Below are positions 22,424 through 33,217 of a stretch of 64,000 nucleotides of DNA, piece after piece. Position 1 is the stretch's first letter. Every line of letters starts with the position of its first letter. Made by a program: the position numbers and the translations under genes. The stretch lies in assembly GCF_014529535.1 (NCBI RefSeq), contig NW_023503474.1, forward strand, positions 572,997-636,996. The letters run 5' to 3'. The notes below the pieces were generated by a model. The model worked only from the letters and a program-made list of their open reading frames with translations, had not been told where the DNA came from and searched no databases. The stretch is from Bradysia coprophila (taxonomy: Eukaryota > Arthropoda > Insecta > Diptera > Sciaridae).

Positions 22424-23577
22424 ATGAAGTTCTTAAAATTATCGGTGATTTTTGTGCTTTTATTTGCGGTAAGAACGAATTTCAAATGTGAATTGTTTGT
22501 CTCTTCAATGGGTGTTCTTAACAGGCTGTAAGCGCTACCAATGCTGCTGATTGCAGAAATTGCGAAAAGCCGCACAGAGACAAAGTTAGCTACACTGTCA
22601 GAACGGTATGGTCAAACTACAGAAGAAAAGACCAATGTCAGCATTCGTGCGTTCAAAACTGGGAAGAGGAGGTTCAGAAATATTATGACGGATGTGAAGA
22701 TGCTACATCGGGATATGAAGGTGAGGCGAACGAACGAGCTGCCGTAGTAATGGCTTCATTCCGGGAATTCCTCTCGATATTGATGAAATACGCTAATTCC
22801 AACTCAACGATATTAAGCTCCAGCGGAACGTCCATGATAAAATCGATGGGGAAGTGCAATAAGCTGGGCAAGTCTTCGATGGTGATTCTCACTGAATTCG
22901 AAAAAGTTTTCCCGTCGGTCTCAAATGATATGAATAAAGTGGCATTGAAGTTAAGCGATCACATTGGCCATCTTGCAGAATCCTTTACGGATGCTGTTCA
23001 GGAGCTCAGTGGCGTATTTTCAAAATATATGCGAGATCTTCTGTTCAGTTGCAGATTGACTGAATGTAAAAAGGAAGTTAGCTACGAACCGACGCTACGA
23101 AAATTGCAAAAACTTATGAATCTGATGGCGCTTATTTCGGAGACGCTATTTAAGGAATCCGACGCTAAAATCGAAGTACAAGAGTCGGTGCTCGTGATGG
23201 TGTTGATTACTTGGTGGTTCCAGATCGTAGTGCAAGGGAAACTTACGACGACCATGGATCTACTGCTGAAAAATAATCGTGCGATATCACAAAACTTCAC
23301 GTCGCTGTCGTTGTCATTTGATTATGTGCTGGTTACGATTACCCAAGCCATTTCTGGCGTCGTGGTGCCACTTGTCAACAGTTTCAAAGAATTTCTAAGC
23401 ATTTTTGTCAACACAATTTTGGCTTTGAATACGGCGATAAAGGACATCTTCGGTGTATTGAACGGATTGACCGTAACTGTTGGAGAAATAGCACGGAACC
23501 TATTCAAGGGTCTCGAGGGCACATCGGTTTCATCAGGACGAACTAATATTGTAAAGGGAGTGAGGGGTTCCAATTAA
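22424..23577 (+). CDS. Secreted helical family, member A
   Basis: Exon 1 (22424-22468) encodes MKFLKLSVIFVLLFA, a signal peptide. A 56-nt phase-0 GT-AG intron follows, then exon 2 (22525-23577), for 365 residues. The mature chain has an extra N-terminal CRNC pair (residues 25 and 28). It then carries the shared cysteine cluster ending KYYDGC, a glycosylation site in NSNSTILSSSG, EFEKVFP, SDHIG, and YMRDLL followed by SCRLTECKK. The long hydrophobic-amphipathic C-terminal half includes SLSFDYVL and ALNTAIKDIFG, and the end is RTNIVKGVRGSN, as in member B. Unlike B, C and D it lacks the later two conserved cysteines (KES and NNRA replace them). An AATAAA is at 23876. I do not recognise the family. 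It is an extracellular protein of unknown role. Confidence 0.85.
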
Positions 23578-23875
23578 CTTTGCTGTAACATTTGTCTTCC
23601 TATACACTACCAACGGCAATATAGAAACTTTTTACCTTGTCTGTTTTGTACGATTGCTTTTTAGGCACTTCGGGTTACAACTCGCGAGACTCTCTAAAAT
23701 CAATCATACACAACAGACACGGAATCCAAGATTCTTAAAGAACTGGTCAAGACAGTTTTGAATTGATCACGAAGACGGTGGCATAAAAATTGCTTTATGG
23801 TTTGTGAAAGCGTACATGACGATTTCAACTTAACAAAACAAAATTGTTCAATTTTCACACAATATGTAGTGAGTT

Positions 23876-23881
23876 AATAAA
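23876..23881 (+). terminator. Polyadenylation signal AATAAA
   Basis: It lies about 300 nt after the stop codon of family gene A, in TTAATAAATT context, and is the first canonical signal downstream. Confidence 0.45.
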
Positions 23882-24169
23882 TTTGATTCCACCCGCCTTC
23901 ATGGGTGTCTTACCCTGTTCTTTCAGAACCTTGACGGAAACCACTGTTATAATATAAGGAATGCGAAGAGGAAATCGTTCTGTGTTCAAATAAGGTAAAT
24001 GTTGCATTTCGCGTCATAGACACGAAATGCAATTCTCTCCCAGTGGCGCACAGGGCTTTTGATGTGAAAACAGTGCGCATAATGATTTTGCTTTTTCGTA
24101 CTGTGCTAGAGCGCACCTAAGCTGAGCCTCGTATGCCATAATCAAGATAAATATATGGGCGGAGGTGGT

Positions 24170-24411
24170 TTTTAAGCAATTTTGTTATTTTAAAGACAGG
24201 GAGAGATGGCGTTTAAAGCAAACTTTCGTGCCAGAGAAATGATAATAGATGGCGTTGCTTCCGCCCTCTGCTATTATTTCTCTGCTTTTCATTCCATAAA
24301 CGAAATAGAGAAAAATCCAGAGAAAACCTGAATAATTCTGGCACTCTATTGACGATTTACAACAAGCATACGACGCGTAGCGGAAATATATAGGATTTAA
24401 TGGAGGGATTC
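24170..24411. repeat. Repeat related to 1640-1760
   Basis: AGAGATGGCGTTTAAAGCAA and ACTTTCGTGCC recur at about 1660-1690, and a GGCGGAGGT/CCGCCC-type pair brackets it. This is a dispersed non-coding element joined to the R1 copy that starts at 24412. Confidence 0.5.
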
Positions 24412-25085
24412 TTTTGAAAAACAGCCTGCCGAAATCGGGCGCATTTTCTATTCGAATTTTTTTTATATGTGCCTAGAAAGGACTTCGACCCTAGAAGCCA
24501 AAACCACTTTCAAAAAAATTCTTCGAAGCTTGTGTGTGGCTGGTAAAAGGTGAGCAAAAACCGAAAAATTGCAATTTTCTTACAAAAATTTCTCCAGTTA
24601 CACGAGCCGTACAGGGTCGTGTGGGGTGTCATTAGAAAGGTAATCACATGTACTATCGAGGGGTGACGCACTTCCATTTAATCCATTAAATCCATTTAAT
24701 CCAAAAAATTTTTTTTAGTTTTACCGAAATAATTAGGCTACCCACCTGAAAAATTTGTAAAGTAATTGCGAAAAATAGATTTGCACGATCCCCAGCTCGT
24801 TTAAGTACTCGTGAGTTTTAGGATTTTTTTTTTTTGTTAAAAATGGTATTAAATTTATTAATTCATTTAATCCATTTAATCCATTTAATCTAGAAGTGAG
24901 TCACCCCTCGTGTACTATTGAGCCGAATAGGGACTTGATGGTTTTAAAATTCATCCACACTGAAAATGTGCAGTTGAAGTTTTCAACCGAAGACTTACAC
25001 AGTTCTTACTGAAATTTCTCGAGGTACACAAAGCGTACATGGTCGTGTGGGGTATCATTTGAAAGGTAATTGTATGTTCTTTTGG
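24412..25085 (+). repeat. Dispersed repeat family R1, longest copy
   Basis: It begins AGGGATTCTTTTGAAAAACA and contains two related halves, each with TCTCCAGTTACACGAGCC or TCTCGAGGTACACAAAGCG followed by GTCGTGTGGGGTGTCATT and GAAAGGTAAT. It is an internal, diverged tandem pair. It is interrupted by the MITE at 24657-24910. Other copies are at 4381-4587 and, reversed, at 46460-46733. Confidence 0.7.
24657..24910. mobile_element. Nested hAT-type MITE, 254 bp, 8-bp TSD
   Basis: The termini are CGAGGGGTGACGCACTTC and GAAGTGAGTCACCCCTCG. TGTACTAT is duplicated exactly on both sides (24649-24656 and 24911-24918). The subterminal DNA is an array of TTAATCCATT words on both sides. It split the R1 element, so it is younger. 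Confidence 0.92.
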
Positions 25086-25726
25086 GCCAAGTAGGCTTTT
25101 ATGTGGTTTGAATACATATGCGATGAAACAGAAGTTGAAATGTTTAAGTGCATCACCTAGATCTATGTTCCGGGATCGGCAAAGACCTTAAGCTGATAAA
25201 TCGTTGCAGTCTAAATGGGACTTACTGTTGTCAAGCTCCGTAACACAGTCGAATTGATTACTTTCTCACATGAATGGGCTTGGGTATCGATACATCAGTT
25301 ATCAATATGTCTTGATAGTATCAAGTTGATACGTAATTAATCATTACAATACATTATCTATGAGTAGATAGTAAAGACATGCTATTTGTATGTTGTGCAC
25401 CAACAGTACGGTGCGAATTAGTGAAAATGTTTGTGAATGGTAATGCCTTGAACAGGCATAGTAGTTCTTTTATGACAAGACTTGCAAGTTTGTTAAAGTT
25501 ATTTATCTAACGACATACCAACCGTGGTAGATACAACGTTTTTCGCAACTTTAGGCCATAATCACCTTTCCAATGCAAAACAAGTCCTACATGTTGTACC
25601 GAAATTCACGTGTATGCAGAAATTCATTTGAACGATCAAGAAGGCTGCAATAATACACATTGCAATGTGATGAGACGCGTTGTATGTAAATCAAGTAGTC
25701 AATGCTTAGTATATACTCTTCAACAA
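25086..25726. other. Intergenic, nothing recognised
   Basis: AT-rich, with a GATACATCAGTTATC/TATCAAGTTGATACG-type low-complexity stretch at 25285-25340. No supportable ORF. Confidence 0.45.
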
Positions 25727-25910
25727 TAGGTTTCTTCCATCGTACTGTAAAAACGAACTTTGACAAGCCGAACACGAACCGATGTCATCCATAGAAACAT
25801 AACCACAACTTTTTTCCTTTGTTATTTTGACATTTTCATTATAAATAATGTTGAGGTTATGGCTCTATGGATGACGGTTTGACTTTTCATTTTGCCTTGG
25901 AAGAAACGTA
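25727..25910. mobile_element. MITE with TAGGTTT(C/G)TTCCA ends
   Basis: ATAGGTTTCTTCCATCGTAC is mirrored by TTGGAAGAAACGTA. The inner CATCCATAGAAACATAACC pairs with GGTTATGGCTCTATGGATG. A close relative with intact ends lies at 42891-43085, and a truncated one at about 61215-61265. Confidence 0.75.
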
Positions 25911-25934
25911 TACGTTAGGTATAATTATGACACT

Positions 25935-26010
25935 CTATAATGGCTATAGTCGCTGATTTGTCGTCAAAAAAGTGTGGGTGTGGGAGGTTCGAATTCTGGT
26001 CAATTTCATT
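25935..26010 (+). repeat. tRNA-derived SINE-like sequence
   Basis: TGGCTATAGTCGCTGA resembles an A box, and GGTTCGAATTC about 45 nt later matches a B box. The sequence does not fold as a full tRNA cloverleaf in my reading, so a SINE head or decayed tRNA is more likely than a functional gene. Confidence 0.35.
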
Positions 26011-26520
26011 TATAAAAATTCAGTCGTCGTTGAAGAGGTAATAGGTTATGTAGCGTGCGAAAAAAAAGTTCGTATTTCACTGTGTACAGTGAAGTAAATA
26101 CCTTCAAAACGACATTAAATGGAAGCATGGAAAGGTGATGATTATGGCCCGGAATTGTGAAAAAACAACAGAATTCCTCAACGCGGGCATTTTGAATTTT
26201 GTACGCTTTTCCACAGTATTCTTATTCTGTTTTGGAAAGTGATTTCTACAAAATTTCATTATCATCGATTACGCAAGTCACTTAGGTCACTTAGCAATGA
26301 ACTAGGCAGCGATAAAGCCACCATAAAGACAAGCAATACAACATCGAAAGGACTATTTTCGATAAAGCTGTGACGCCCGTATTCCGACGTAATGTACCCC
26401 TCGGTAGAATGTTATCTTTGCTAACGTTGGGAATGATAGAAATCTTTTATAAGAAAATATATTTTGTGCAGCAGATCTTTACTACACTCGTCGCAGTGCG
26501 TTTCGAAAGTCACAGTGAAA

Positions 26521-27473
26521 ATGTTGAAAAAAATTGGTTCAAAAATGTTCAAACCTGAGTTATGGGAATCCAATAAACCGAATACTCCACTTGTGCGTGC
26601 GCTAATGGAAGAATACAAGGATAAGTTCAATTGGCGTGCCGATGGTAGAGATTCTCTAATGGATGTTGGTTGTGCCGGTGGAGGGCATACCATGGAATTC
26701 GTTCTCCCGATTTTGCCGAAAAATTTCGATCGTTTAATCGGTATCGATAATTCATCGGAAATGATTGCTTACGCCCACAAAACATATTCGCGACCAAACA
26801 TCGAATTCAAGACATTCGATATCGTCGAAGGTGATACGAAAAAACTGCCACAGGTTGATCATATCGTATCGTTATACGTTTTCCATTTGTTGTCTGATCA
26901 TGAAAAGGCTGTGACCAACATGTTCGATGTGTTGAAGCCGGGCGGCGATTGCTTCTTAGCGCATCTACGATACTTTGGTTTGTACACTGCATATGAGCTA
27001 ATCTCACGTGATCCAAAGTGGTCGAAATACATAACCGATGTGAATGACGTGATCATACCATCATACTTTTCGAAATGTCCCGAGTCTGATTTGGAGCAGT
27101 TGCTAAAGAAATGTGGCTTTAAGAGCGTAGAAGTAAGTTCTAGGGAAGCGAGCTTCGAGGTAGGAGATTTTAATGTTCTTAAAGGTGAGTGATAGAAAGG
27201 TATTAACATGTACAGAGCCTCTAGATGTAGTAAAATGAAAACGGCAGCTCATGCGCCCACCATTAACGATTTTTTCTCACATTTATTTTAGATCTTATTA
27301 AAACGGTAGCGTCACTCTATAAAGGAATCCCACTAGCGCAACATGATGATTTTACCAATGACTTGACTCATCATGCAATAGATGCCTTCAATTCATTTTC
27401 ATACAACAAACATTCGACTACAAGCAAAGTGTTTTTCCCAGGTGCGACTTTAGTTGCGTACTCTAAAAAGTAG
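26521..27473 (+). CDS. Juvenile hormone acid methyltransferase-like protein
   Basis: This is a class I SAM-dependent methyltransferase. Family members methylate juvenile hormone acid or farnesoic acid in the corpora allata. Exons are 26521-27184 and 27292-27473 (phase 1 junction AAAG|GTGAGT, acceptor TTTTAG), giving 281 residues, the usual length. SAM motif I is LMDVGCAGGG (residues 46-55), the ribose-binding acid is in LIGIDNSSEM (D76), the next acidic loop is FDIVEGD, and LKPGG at 138-142 precedes strand 5. The C-terminus FFPGATLVAYSKK is typical. The start is ambiguous: ATG 26521 gives MLKKIGSKMF, while ATG 26545 gives the more usual short MFKPELWES. A TTTTATAAG upstream (near 26446) may be the TATA element, and AATAAA lies at 27513. 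Insects carry several JHAMT-like paralogues, so substrate and orthology are uncertain. Confidence 0.88.
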
Positions 27474-27512
27474 AAATGTAAAGAAAAATCTGTGTTTCAG
27501 TGCTATAAACAC

Positions 27513-27518
27513 AATAAA
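27513..27518 (+). terminator. Polyadenylation signal AATAAA
   Basis: It lies 40 nt after the stop codon of the methyltransferase gene, a typical position for a compact 3' end. Confidence 0.6.
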
Positions 27519-28939
27519 AATGAAATATCAAAACGATCTATCGATAAAAACTGATAAGCTTCGAGTCGTTGATCAATCTTCCGAGCAACCGTTGTCTCTA
27601 ATCACAACCCGTCGTCATACGTTTACGAGAAAAAACGAATCTATGAAAGATACTTCTCGAGACACATGAGTATGGTTACAAAGTCTAGACAAAATACCAT
27701 TATCCTACCAAAAAACTGGGGAACACGTAATTAACTGGGTGCATCAATGGCGTTTACAATAAGGAATGTGACACCCCTCTTACTAAATGTGTTATCGTAA
27801 AGATCCTCAAAAGTGGATGCTTTCAAACTAATTTATTTCACCGGAAACGTACATACATTCAAACTAAAGTTCCGGTAAAACGCAATTTATAAGATTACCG
27901 CCGACATTTTATTTCTACTGGGTCATCACTTTTGAGCCTCACATCGCTCACATCCCACCAAACGACAATATTGTTGTTTGTTTACATGATTGGCCATAAT
28001 ACATTTATCATAATTTTGGTGGCTTTGACGAATATTTTAAGTCAACCGCTAAGCGAAGTAGCACATTTCCGCACAAAATCTGTATTAAATCACATCGAAA
28101 TCACCGAAATTATTTCAATTTTCACAACCGACACTAAATTTTTGTGTTGGTGATTTGATGTTTCAAAAACAATACTCATTTTAAGATTAACGACTTTGAC
28201 GACGATTTTCTTCGTTAAACCATATTTGACTAAGTTCAGAGTGGATGTGATTTGGGTGTGAAATTGAGTGGGAAGTGCTATTTTCGTAGATTTTCTTTTT
28301 GTAATTTCTTTTAAATGAGACAATATTTTGAGACTGCCCGATATACGAGTTTCTTATTTTTCGTGTTTCTGCTGATCTGTGACAAAAAATCGTGAATAAA
28401 ATCCTTATTTTGACAGATCTAAATTATGTTCAGGAAAATAGTATTTTATTGCCTATCCACTCGGAATATTGTTGCTACGTGTACAATTCCCACCCGCGGA
28501 AAGCTGTCGTTACATGTGGGAACTTTTTTATTACATCACAAGTGAAGGAATATGAAAATTCATTACATACTAGGAGATTTTCATTACTTATCAGCAAATC
28601 ACTTATCACACGAAATATTCTTTAGGTATTTATAGCACTGAAATTGAAACAATGACTCGCGATGTTGTTTAAGTTTCGATACCACAAACTTTGTGACTTG
28701 AATTAAGGGACTAGATTCGTTTTAAACGTTTCAATGCAACAACATATTTTTTTGTTGGTTTTGTGCTCGCCTTCGGCTCGGATATGCAAACTCTTCACCT
28801 GTCAAAATAACCGTTTCCAAAGCTTGCTGCTTAAAACCACACTTGTGAGTTAGGCTCGCATCACAAAACTGATCCCTCGTGTAATGAACTACCTCCGCAG
28901 CATCCAATGTAATCTACTGTGACATGACTATAGATGAAA
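27519..28939. other. Intergenic, nothing recognised
   Basis: Short ORFs on both strands near 27932-28323 overlap one another and show no motif. I see no gene, RNA or clear repeat. Confidence 0.45.
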
Positions 28940-29118
28940 AGTGGAGTTTTAGTGTGAATTTTGTTGATCCGAGACGTAGCCGAAGTCAATAAGCACACGA
29001 GAACTATACTTTTCAACTTTTTGTCCTGATTAATGTAACGAATTTTACATGCTGAGGGCGTCGAAAGTAGTGCTTGGAACATGGAAAGTGCGTTTTTGGA
29101 CATGCTACATCATGTAAA
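28940..29118. repeat. Dispersed repeat R2, copy 1
   Basis: It contains GTGTGAATTTTGTTGATCCG, GTCAATAAGCACACGAGAAC, GCGTCGAAAGTAGTGCTTGG and a CATGCTACATCATGTA end. The same order of words occurs at 34538-34705 and 60145-60320. Non-coding. Confidence 0.75.
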
Positions 29119-29138
29119 AATGTATTACAGAATCATAT

Positions 29139-29405
29139 TTATCGAAAAAATGATGTTGAGGAAAGTACTGTTAAGAAAATTGTTAAAATAGGGTAAAATA
29201 CGTCTTGAAAGAATGTAAAAATGAAAAATAGCTGAATCATCTGCCACTTTGTGACGCAAAGTTTTTTTGGTAAAATTTTTCTTCTAGAATTTTTTTCGGA
29301 TAATTTTTGCTTTGACAATTTTTGCGTACAAGCGCAGAATGCGTCACCTTCAGCGATATCAGTTGTTTTGGAAGTATGCCCAGAGACTTGCGTCACTTTT
29401 GCTCT
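29139..29405. mobile_element. GTGACGCAAGTC-family MITE, copy 1
   Basis: It contains CATCTGCCACTTTGTGACGC, TTTTTGCGTACAAGCGCAGA, GCGATATCAGTTGTTTTGG and ends near GACTTGCGTCAC. Related copies are at 41385, 48290, 50037 and 56945. The copy at 50037 retains a complete internal hairpin. Confidence 0.7.
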
Positions 29406-30360
29406 TTGAGTGTTTTTGACTGATTCACGTTACCGCATCCATTGAACCAACTCACTTCAAGCTGCCAAATTTGGTTTGAAACGAGATTAAATAGGTACCG
29501 CCGATCACCAATCACTTTTCTTTTCATATTTATAATGAGTGATGGACAAGAACTTCACACAGGAAAATATTAGCCTAAACCCCTGAGCCGTTTCTGAGAA
29601 CCAGTGGATGCGACCACTGAAAGCAGTCAGGTACAGCCTGAGCACATATTTTAATGGGGATCGGTAGAGGGAACAATTCTAAGATCTACTGTGCAAAATT
29701 TTTAATTGAGTACCATTTTGTATGAAAAATGTTCCCAGATTTTTTTACAGTGCCAAAATCTGTTTGATACACTGTCCCGATTCTCTACCACTTAGAGTAC
29801 CACTTTCAGAGTAACTGGTGCCATTTCACCACTGTTGCTGAGCGATGAAAAGAAGAATTTTGTTCTGTGTAAATATCATCTTCTACTACCGCCTCGACCG
29901 CTTATAGATCCGCGCCTGAACTTTGAACAACAACATCTCTTACTCTGCAACTGAAATTTCCAAGGTCACCATGCTACAATCGCTACCAATAGAGATATTA
30001 ATATCAAAACTGCTTATGATGTAAGTTGATTGAGCGGATCGAATACAAAGAAACTACTCAACAATTTGCTTGACATTTACTTCGGCTGTTCGGCTACATA
30101 CCTATAGTTTACATCACAGACAACAAAACTCTTTCTTTCTTCGCCTATATCAAAACCGTAGGTAGGTAATTTAGTTCAAAAATTTGTTTAAAGGTCGTCC
30201 AGGTATTTACATGTATCAACAGATGTTATTCATTAATTCGTACACAGTGAGAGCTGACGTGTGTGTTGTTATCGCGCTAAATAATATTCTGTTATCGCAC
30301 ACGGTTAAAATGGTTAATTACGTTTCGTGTACGAATCGGTTCAATTGACAAAATAAATAA
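29406..30360. other. Intergenic upstream of slv
   Basis: No ORF of note. Inverted words around GTACCATTTTGTATGAAAAA (29710) and GAGTACCACTTTCAGAGTAC (29797) suggest a decayed hairpin. A cap/TATA signal for slv was not identified. Confidence 0.4.
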
Positions 30361-32902
30361 ATGTCCACCATTAACTGGTTAGACATTGTTTCGGTTGCAG
30401 CAATTGTAACATCGGTTCTTCAGATTTTAACCGGATCGTAAGTGTGCACCGATTCAGACACATTTGCTGAATTTTAACATGTAATTAATACTTCCGCGTA
30501 ATACGCAGCCTTGTGTGCTGCAAATACATTAGGAAACAGTCCACCGGTGAATCGTCAATATTCCCATTCGTAAGTGGATTTCTATCGTAAGTTGAACGTA
30601 ATGAATGAATCGTATGTGGACAATAGGGGTAAACCGTTGCCCTTGTTCGAATTAGTGCAGCTAGACTGTATATTTGAAACGGAAAATTTTGCATGTCAAA
30701 GCTTGTGGTCAAAGTCAACGGTTTTTCCCCTGATGTACACTGACATCAGATTCGCACGTTAAATGCGCAATATATCGAAAAGGTGTAGCCTGTGGCTGTT
30801 GTACGGCTTACTTACTCAAGTGCTAACTGTGATCATTGTAAATGGAATTGGCACGTTATTGTTCCTATCCTACACAATCACGTTCTTCGTGTACACACCG
30901 GACCGAAGTAAAAGTGTGAAATACATTTTGGTCACAAAACTCATCCTATTCGCAGCCGTTGTGTATGTACGTTACGATCCGAATGTGACGAGGTCCACGC
31001 ATTTTATTGGTAGATATGTGGGAACTGAGTAGTTGGCACAGGTCAATTAACTATTCGAATGCAGATATCCTTTTGTTAACTAGAACAGTTGTTGACATGA
31101 AAGAGTATGATTGTTAATCAGTTTCAGGCGAACCGTAGATGAAGAAAGATTTAAATAAAATTTGATTCGTTTACGTTGAGAAAAGTCGGATGTTTTATTA
31201 GGCTACGGCCTTGCCTGATCCTATATGGGGGCTCAACCGCTTTTGGACCTTTAAGGGATGTAAATTGTGAGAAAAATTAAAAGACATTTGAGAAAATCCA
31301 TTTAAAGTTTGCAAAGTGAATTGTGTAAAGACGATTTTGAACAATAGAAAACCGAAAGTAAATGAAAAGAAGCACGTGGAGAAAAGAATCGCAAAGAGTC
31401 CGGGTGAATGCTGAGTGGGTTTACGCCGAACAAATCGCAAAGAGTCCGGGTGAATGCTGAATGGGTTTACGCCGAACAAATCGCTAAGAGTCCGGGTGAA
31501 TGTTGAGTGAATTTACGCCGAACAAATCGCAAAGAGTCCGGGTGAATGCTGAGTGGATTTACGCCGAACAAATCGCAAAGAGTCCGGGTGAATGCTGAGT
31601 GAATTTACGCCGAACAAATCGAAATGAAGATAACAAACAACTGCTAAGAAGTAAAGAATGAGATGGGACGAAAAGAAGCTGGAAAGAAATCGAACACGCA
31701 ACGCGACGAAAAAGTAATTTTAAAGTTGGCATACGAACTTTAAAAGTTCCAGAAACATCGAATCGACAGCAACGTGGTGTATACAATTCGAAACAATAAG
31801 CAGGTTGGCGAGACAACAACAAAAAACAGATCGAACAGTGACTTGCAGTACAATTGTCGCTTATATGTTGAACTTCGATTTGGTTGGTAAATCGGAATCG
31901 TGCGGCAAGGCTGGTTGTATAATTTTCGGATCATACGATGCGACGACTTGGATAATTTTGAGTTTCGAATATACGAGGAATGTGGACGATTTTGATGTGA
32001 ACATGAAACGTTGCAATGGCGATGAATATGGCAAAAGTGTTAGGATTTATCATTCGTTACATTTGTGAATTTACCATTCGTTATATTTGTAAAGAGGGTT
32101 GTGTGGTTGAACACATTTGAGGTCAAATGTTTTGTTAAGAGGGGGTTGTGTGGGAACTGAGTAGTTGGCACAGGTCAATTAACTATTCGAATGCAGATAT
32201 CCTTTTGTTAACTAGAACAGTTGTTGACATGAAAGAGTATGATTGTTAATCAGTTTCAGGCGAACCGTAGATGAAGAAAGATTTAAATAAAATTTGATTC
32301 GTTTACGTTGAGAAAAGTCGGATGTTTTATTAGGCTACGGCCTTGCCTGATCCTATAGATATGCTGACCATCATTATAACTTAGTGGACAAACGGTGAGA
32401 TAATTCCTTTTACAGGCTTACTATGCTGCCTGGTCTTTGTGGTCTTTTGTGCAGCGCCACTGTCGATGCTCTTCAATGTGATAGAGACGAAGAGCACCGA
32501 AATTCTGCCATTTCCACTGATATTGGGATCGTGTGTCGTTTCACTGATTTGGTTTGTGTACGGGTACATGATTGAAGACACATTCATACAGGCAAGTAAT
32601 TATGCGATGTCAAGGTTGTATATGAGTAGGTTAGCTCCAGTGAAAAAATGGCGATCGGCGTCACCTTCTTATATACAACCTTGGGTTGGGCGATGACGAT
32701 GATCATTTTGTTGTTCTTTCTCTTTACAAAAAATATTTTCAATTGGTTGCAGATACCAAATTTCCTGGGATTTCTTTTATCGATATCGCAGCTCGTTTTA
32801 TTTTTTATTTATCCCAACCACCGCCACGAACCGTTATTGGGATCGACTGATCAGCAGATTGTTTTTGTCGTTTCGGATAATGTACCGTACAAGACATTTT
32901 AA
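30361..32902 (+). CDS. slv: SWEET sugar transporter (saliva homologue)
   Basis: A facilitative sugar carrier of the MtN3/saliva family, placed in plasma or Golgi membranes. Exons are 30361-30437, 30509-30586, 30783-31009, 32416-32591 and 32753-32902, for 235 residues, normal for the family. All junctions keep phase. Two triple-helix bundles are visible. The first runs from residue ~8 through SIFPFVSGFLSCSLWLLYG with VNGIG. The second carries CAAPLSML, STEILPFPL, SLIWFVYG and IPNFLGFLLS, then FFIYP. The paired PF and Asn/Trp signatures expected of the sugar path are present. Intron 3 holds a complete LTR element (31017-32357) inserted seven bases after the donor. Intron 4 uses a GC donor (CAG|GCAAGT). 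AATAAA is at 32908. Most insects have one SWEET gene, hence the symbol; orthology is inferred. Confidence 0.9.
31154..31159 (+). terminator. AATAAA in the 5' LTR inside slv intron
   Basis: This canonical signal lies about 145 nt into the intron on the slv sense strand and is repeated in the 3' LTR. It belongs to the element but could end some slv transcripts early, after the first three exons. Confidence 0.5.
31387..31620. repeat. Five 46-bp tandem repeats inside LTR element
   Basis: GAGTCCGGGTGAATG begins at 31396, 31442, 31488, 31534 and 31580, a strict 46-bp period, each unit ending ACGCCGAACAAATC. The array lies in the internal region. It accounts for the repeated peptide seen in minus-strand frames here, which is not a protein. 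Confidence 0.93.
32592..32752 (+). other. GC-AG intron with hairpin (slv intron 4)
   Basis: The donor is AG|GCAAGT and the acceptor is GGTTGCAG|ATA. No GT donor fits the conserved FIQ-IPNFLG junction. The intron contains an inverted pair (TCAAGGTTGTATA at 32609 and TATACAACCTTGG at 32672), a small foldback. Confidence 0.8.
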
Positions 32903-32907
32903 TTCGA

Positions 32908-32913
32908 AATAAA
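32908..32913 (+). terminator. Polyadenylation signal AATAAA
   Basis: It begins six bases past the slv stop codon, implying a very short 3' untranslated region. Confidence 0.6.
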
Positions 32914-33217
32914 GGGCGCGAAATATTGTTGTTACAGCAAATGTTTCTTTCCACGTCATCACTCCATGGCTGGACGGGCGATGTCGCGATGTTGATTTTT
33001 GTACGAATGTGTATGGTTAACTCAGTTTAATACCAGGCAAATAGGGAAAATAGGGAAGGGCTAGCTAAGTGTTAAGAGACCGAAATGAATAAACCATTGA
33101 TATCGTTTACTCTCTATCTCTATCTCTTTATTCGTAATTTCTAAATCAGTTGGCTAAATTCGAATAAAATTCTTCATTTCAATATGTGTCCTGTCGTGAT
33201 TTGATCCATTGTACCAT

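Larger units (their letters stand above)
31017..32357 (+). mobile_element. Young non-autonomous LTR element in slv intron 3
   Basis: Direct repeats of 209 bp (31017-31225 and 32149-32357) are identical base for base in my reading. They begin TGTGGGAACTGAG. The left LTR is followed at once by TGGGGGCTCAACC, a primer-binding-site-like sequence. The right LTR is preceded by AGAGGGGGTTG, a polypurine tract. GATA (or AGATA) is duplicated at the insertion. The 923-bp interior has no gag or pol, so this is a TRIM-type passenger that needs a helper element. BEL/Pao affinity is a guess from the LTR start. The LTR carries an AATAAA in the same orientation as slv. Confidence 0.93.

Noticed and set aside
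31198-31934. Minus-strand ORFs with repeated SIHPDSLRFVRRK peptides
   Set aside because: They are produced by the 46-bp tandem repeats inside the LTR element; there is no gag or pol similarity.
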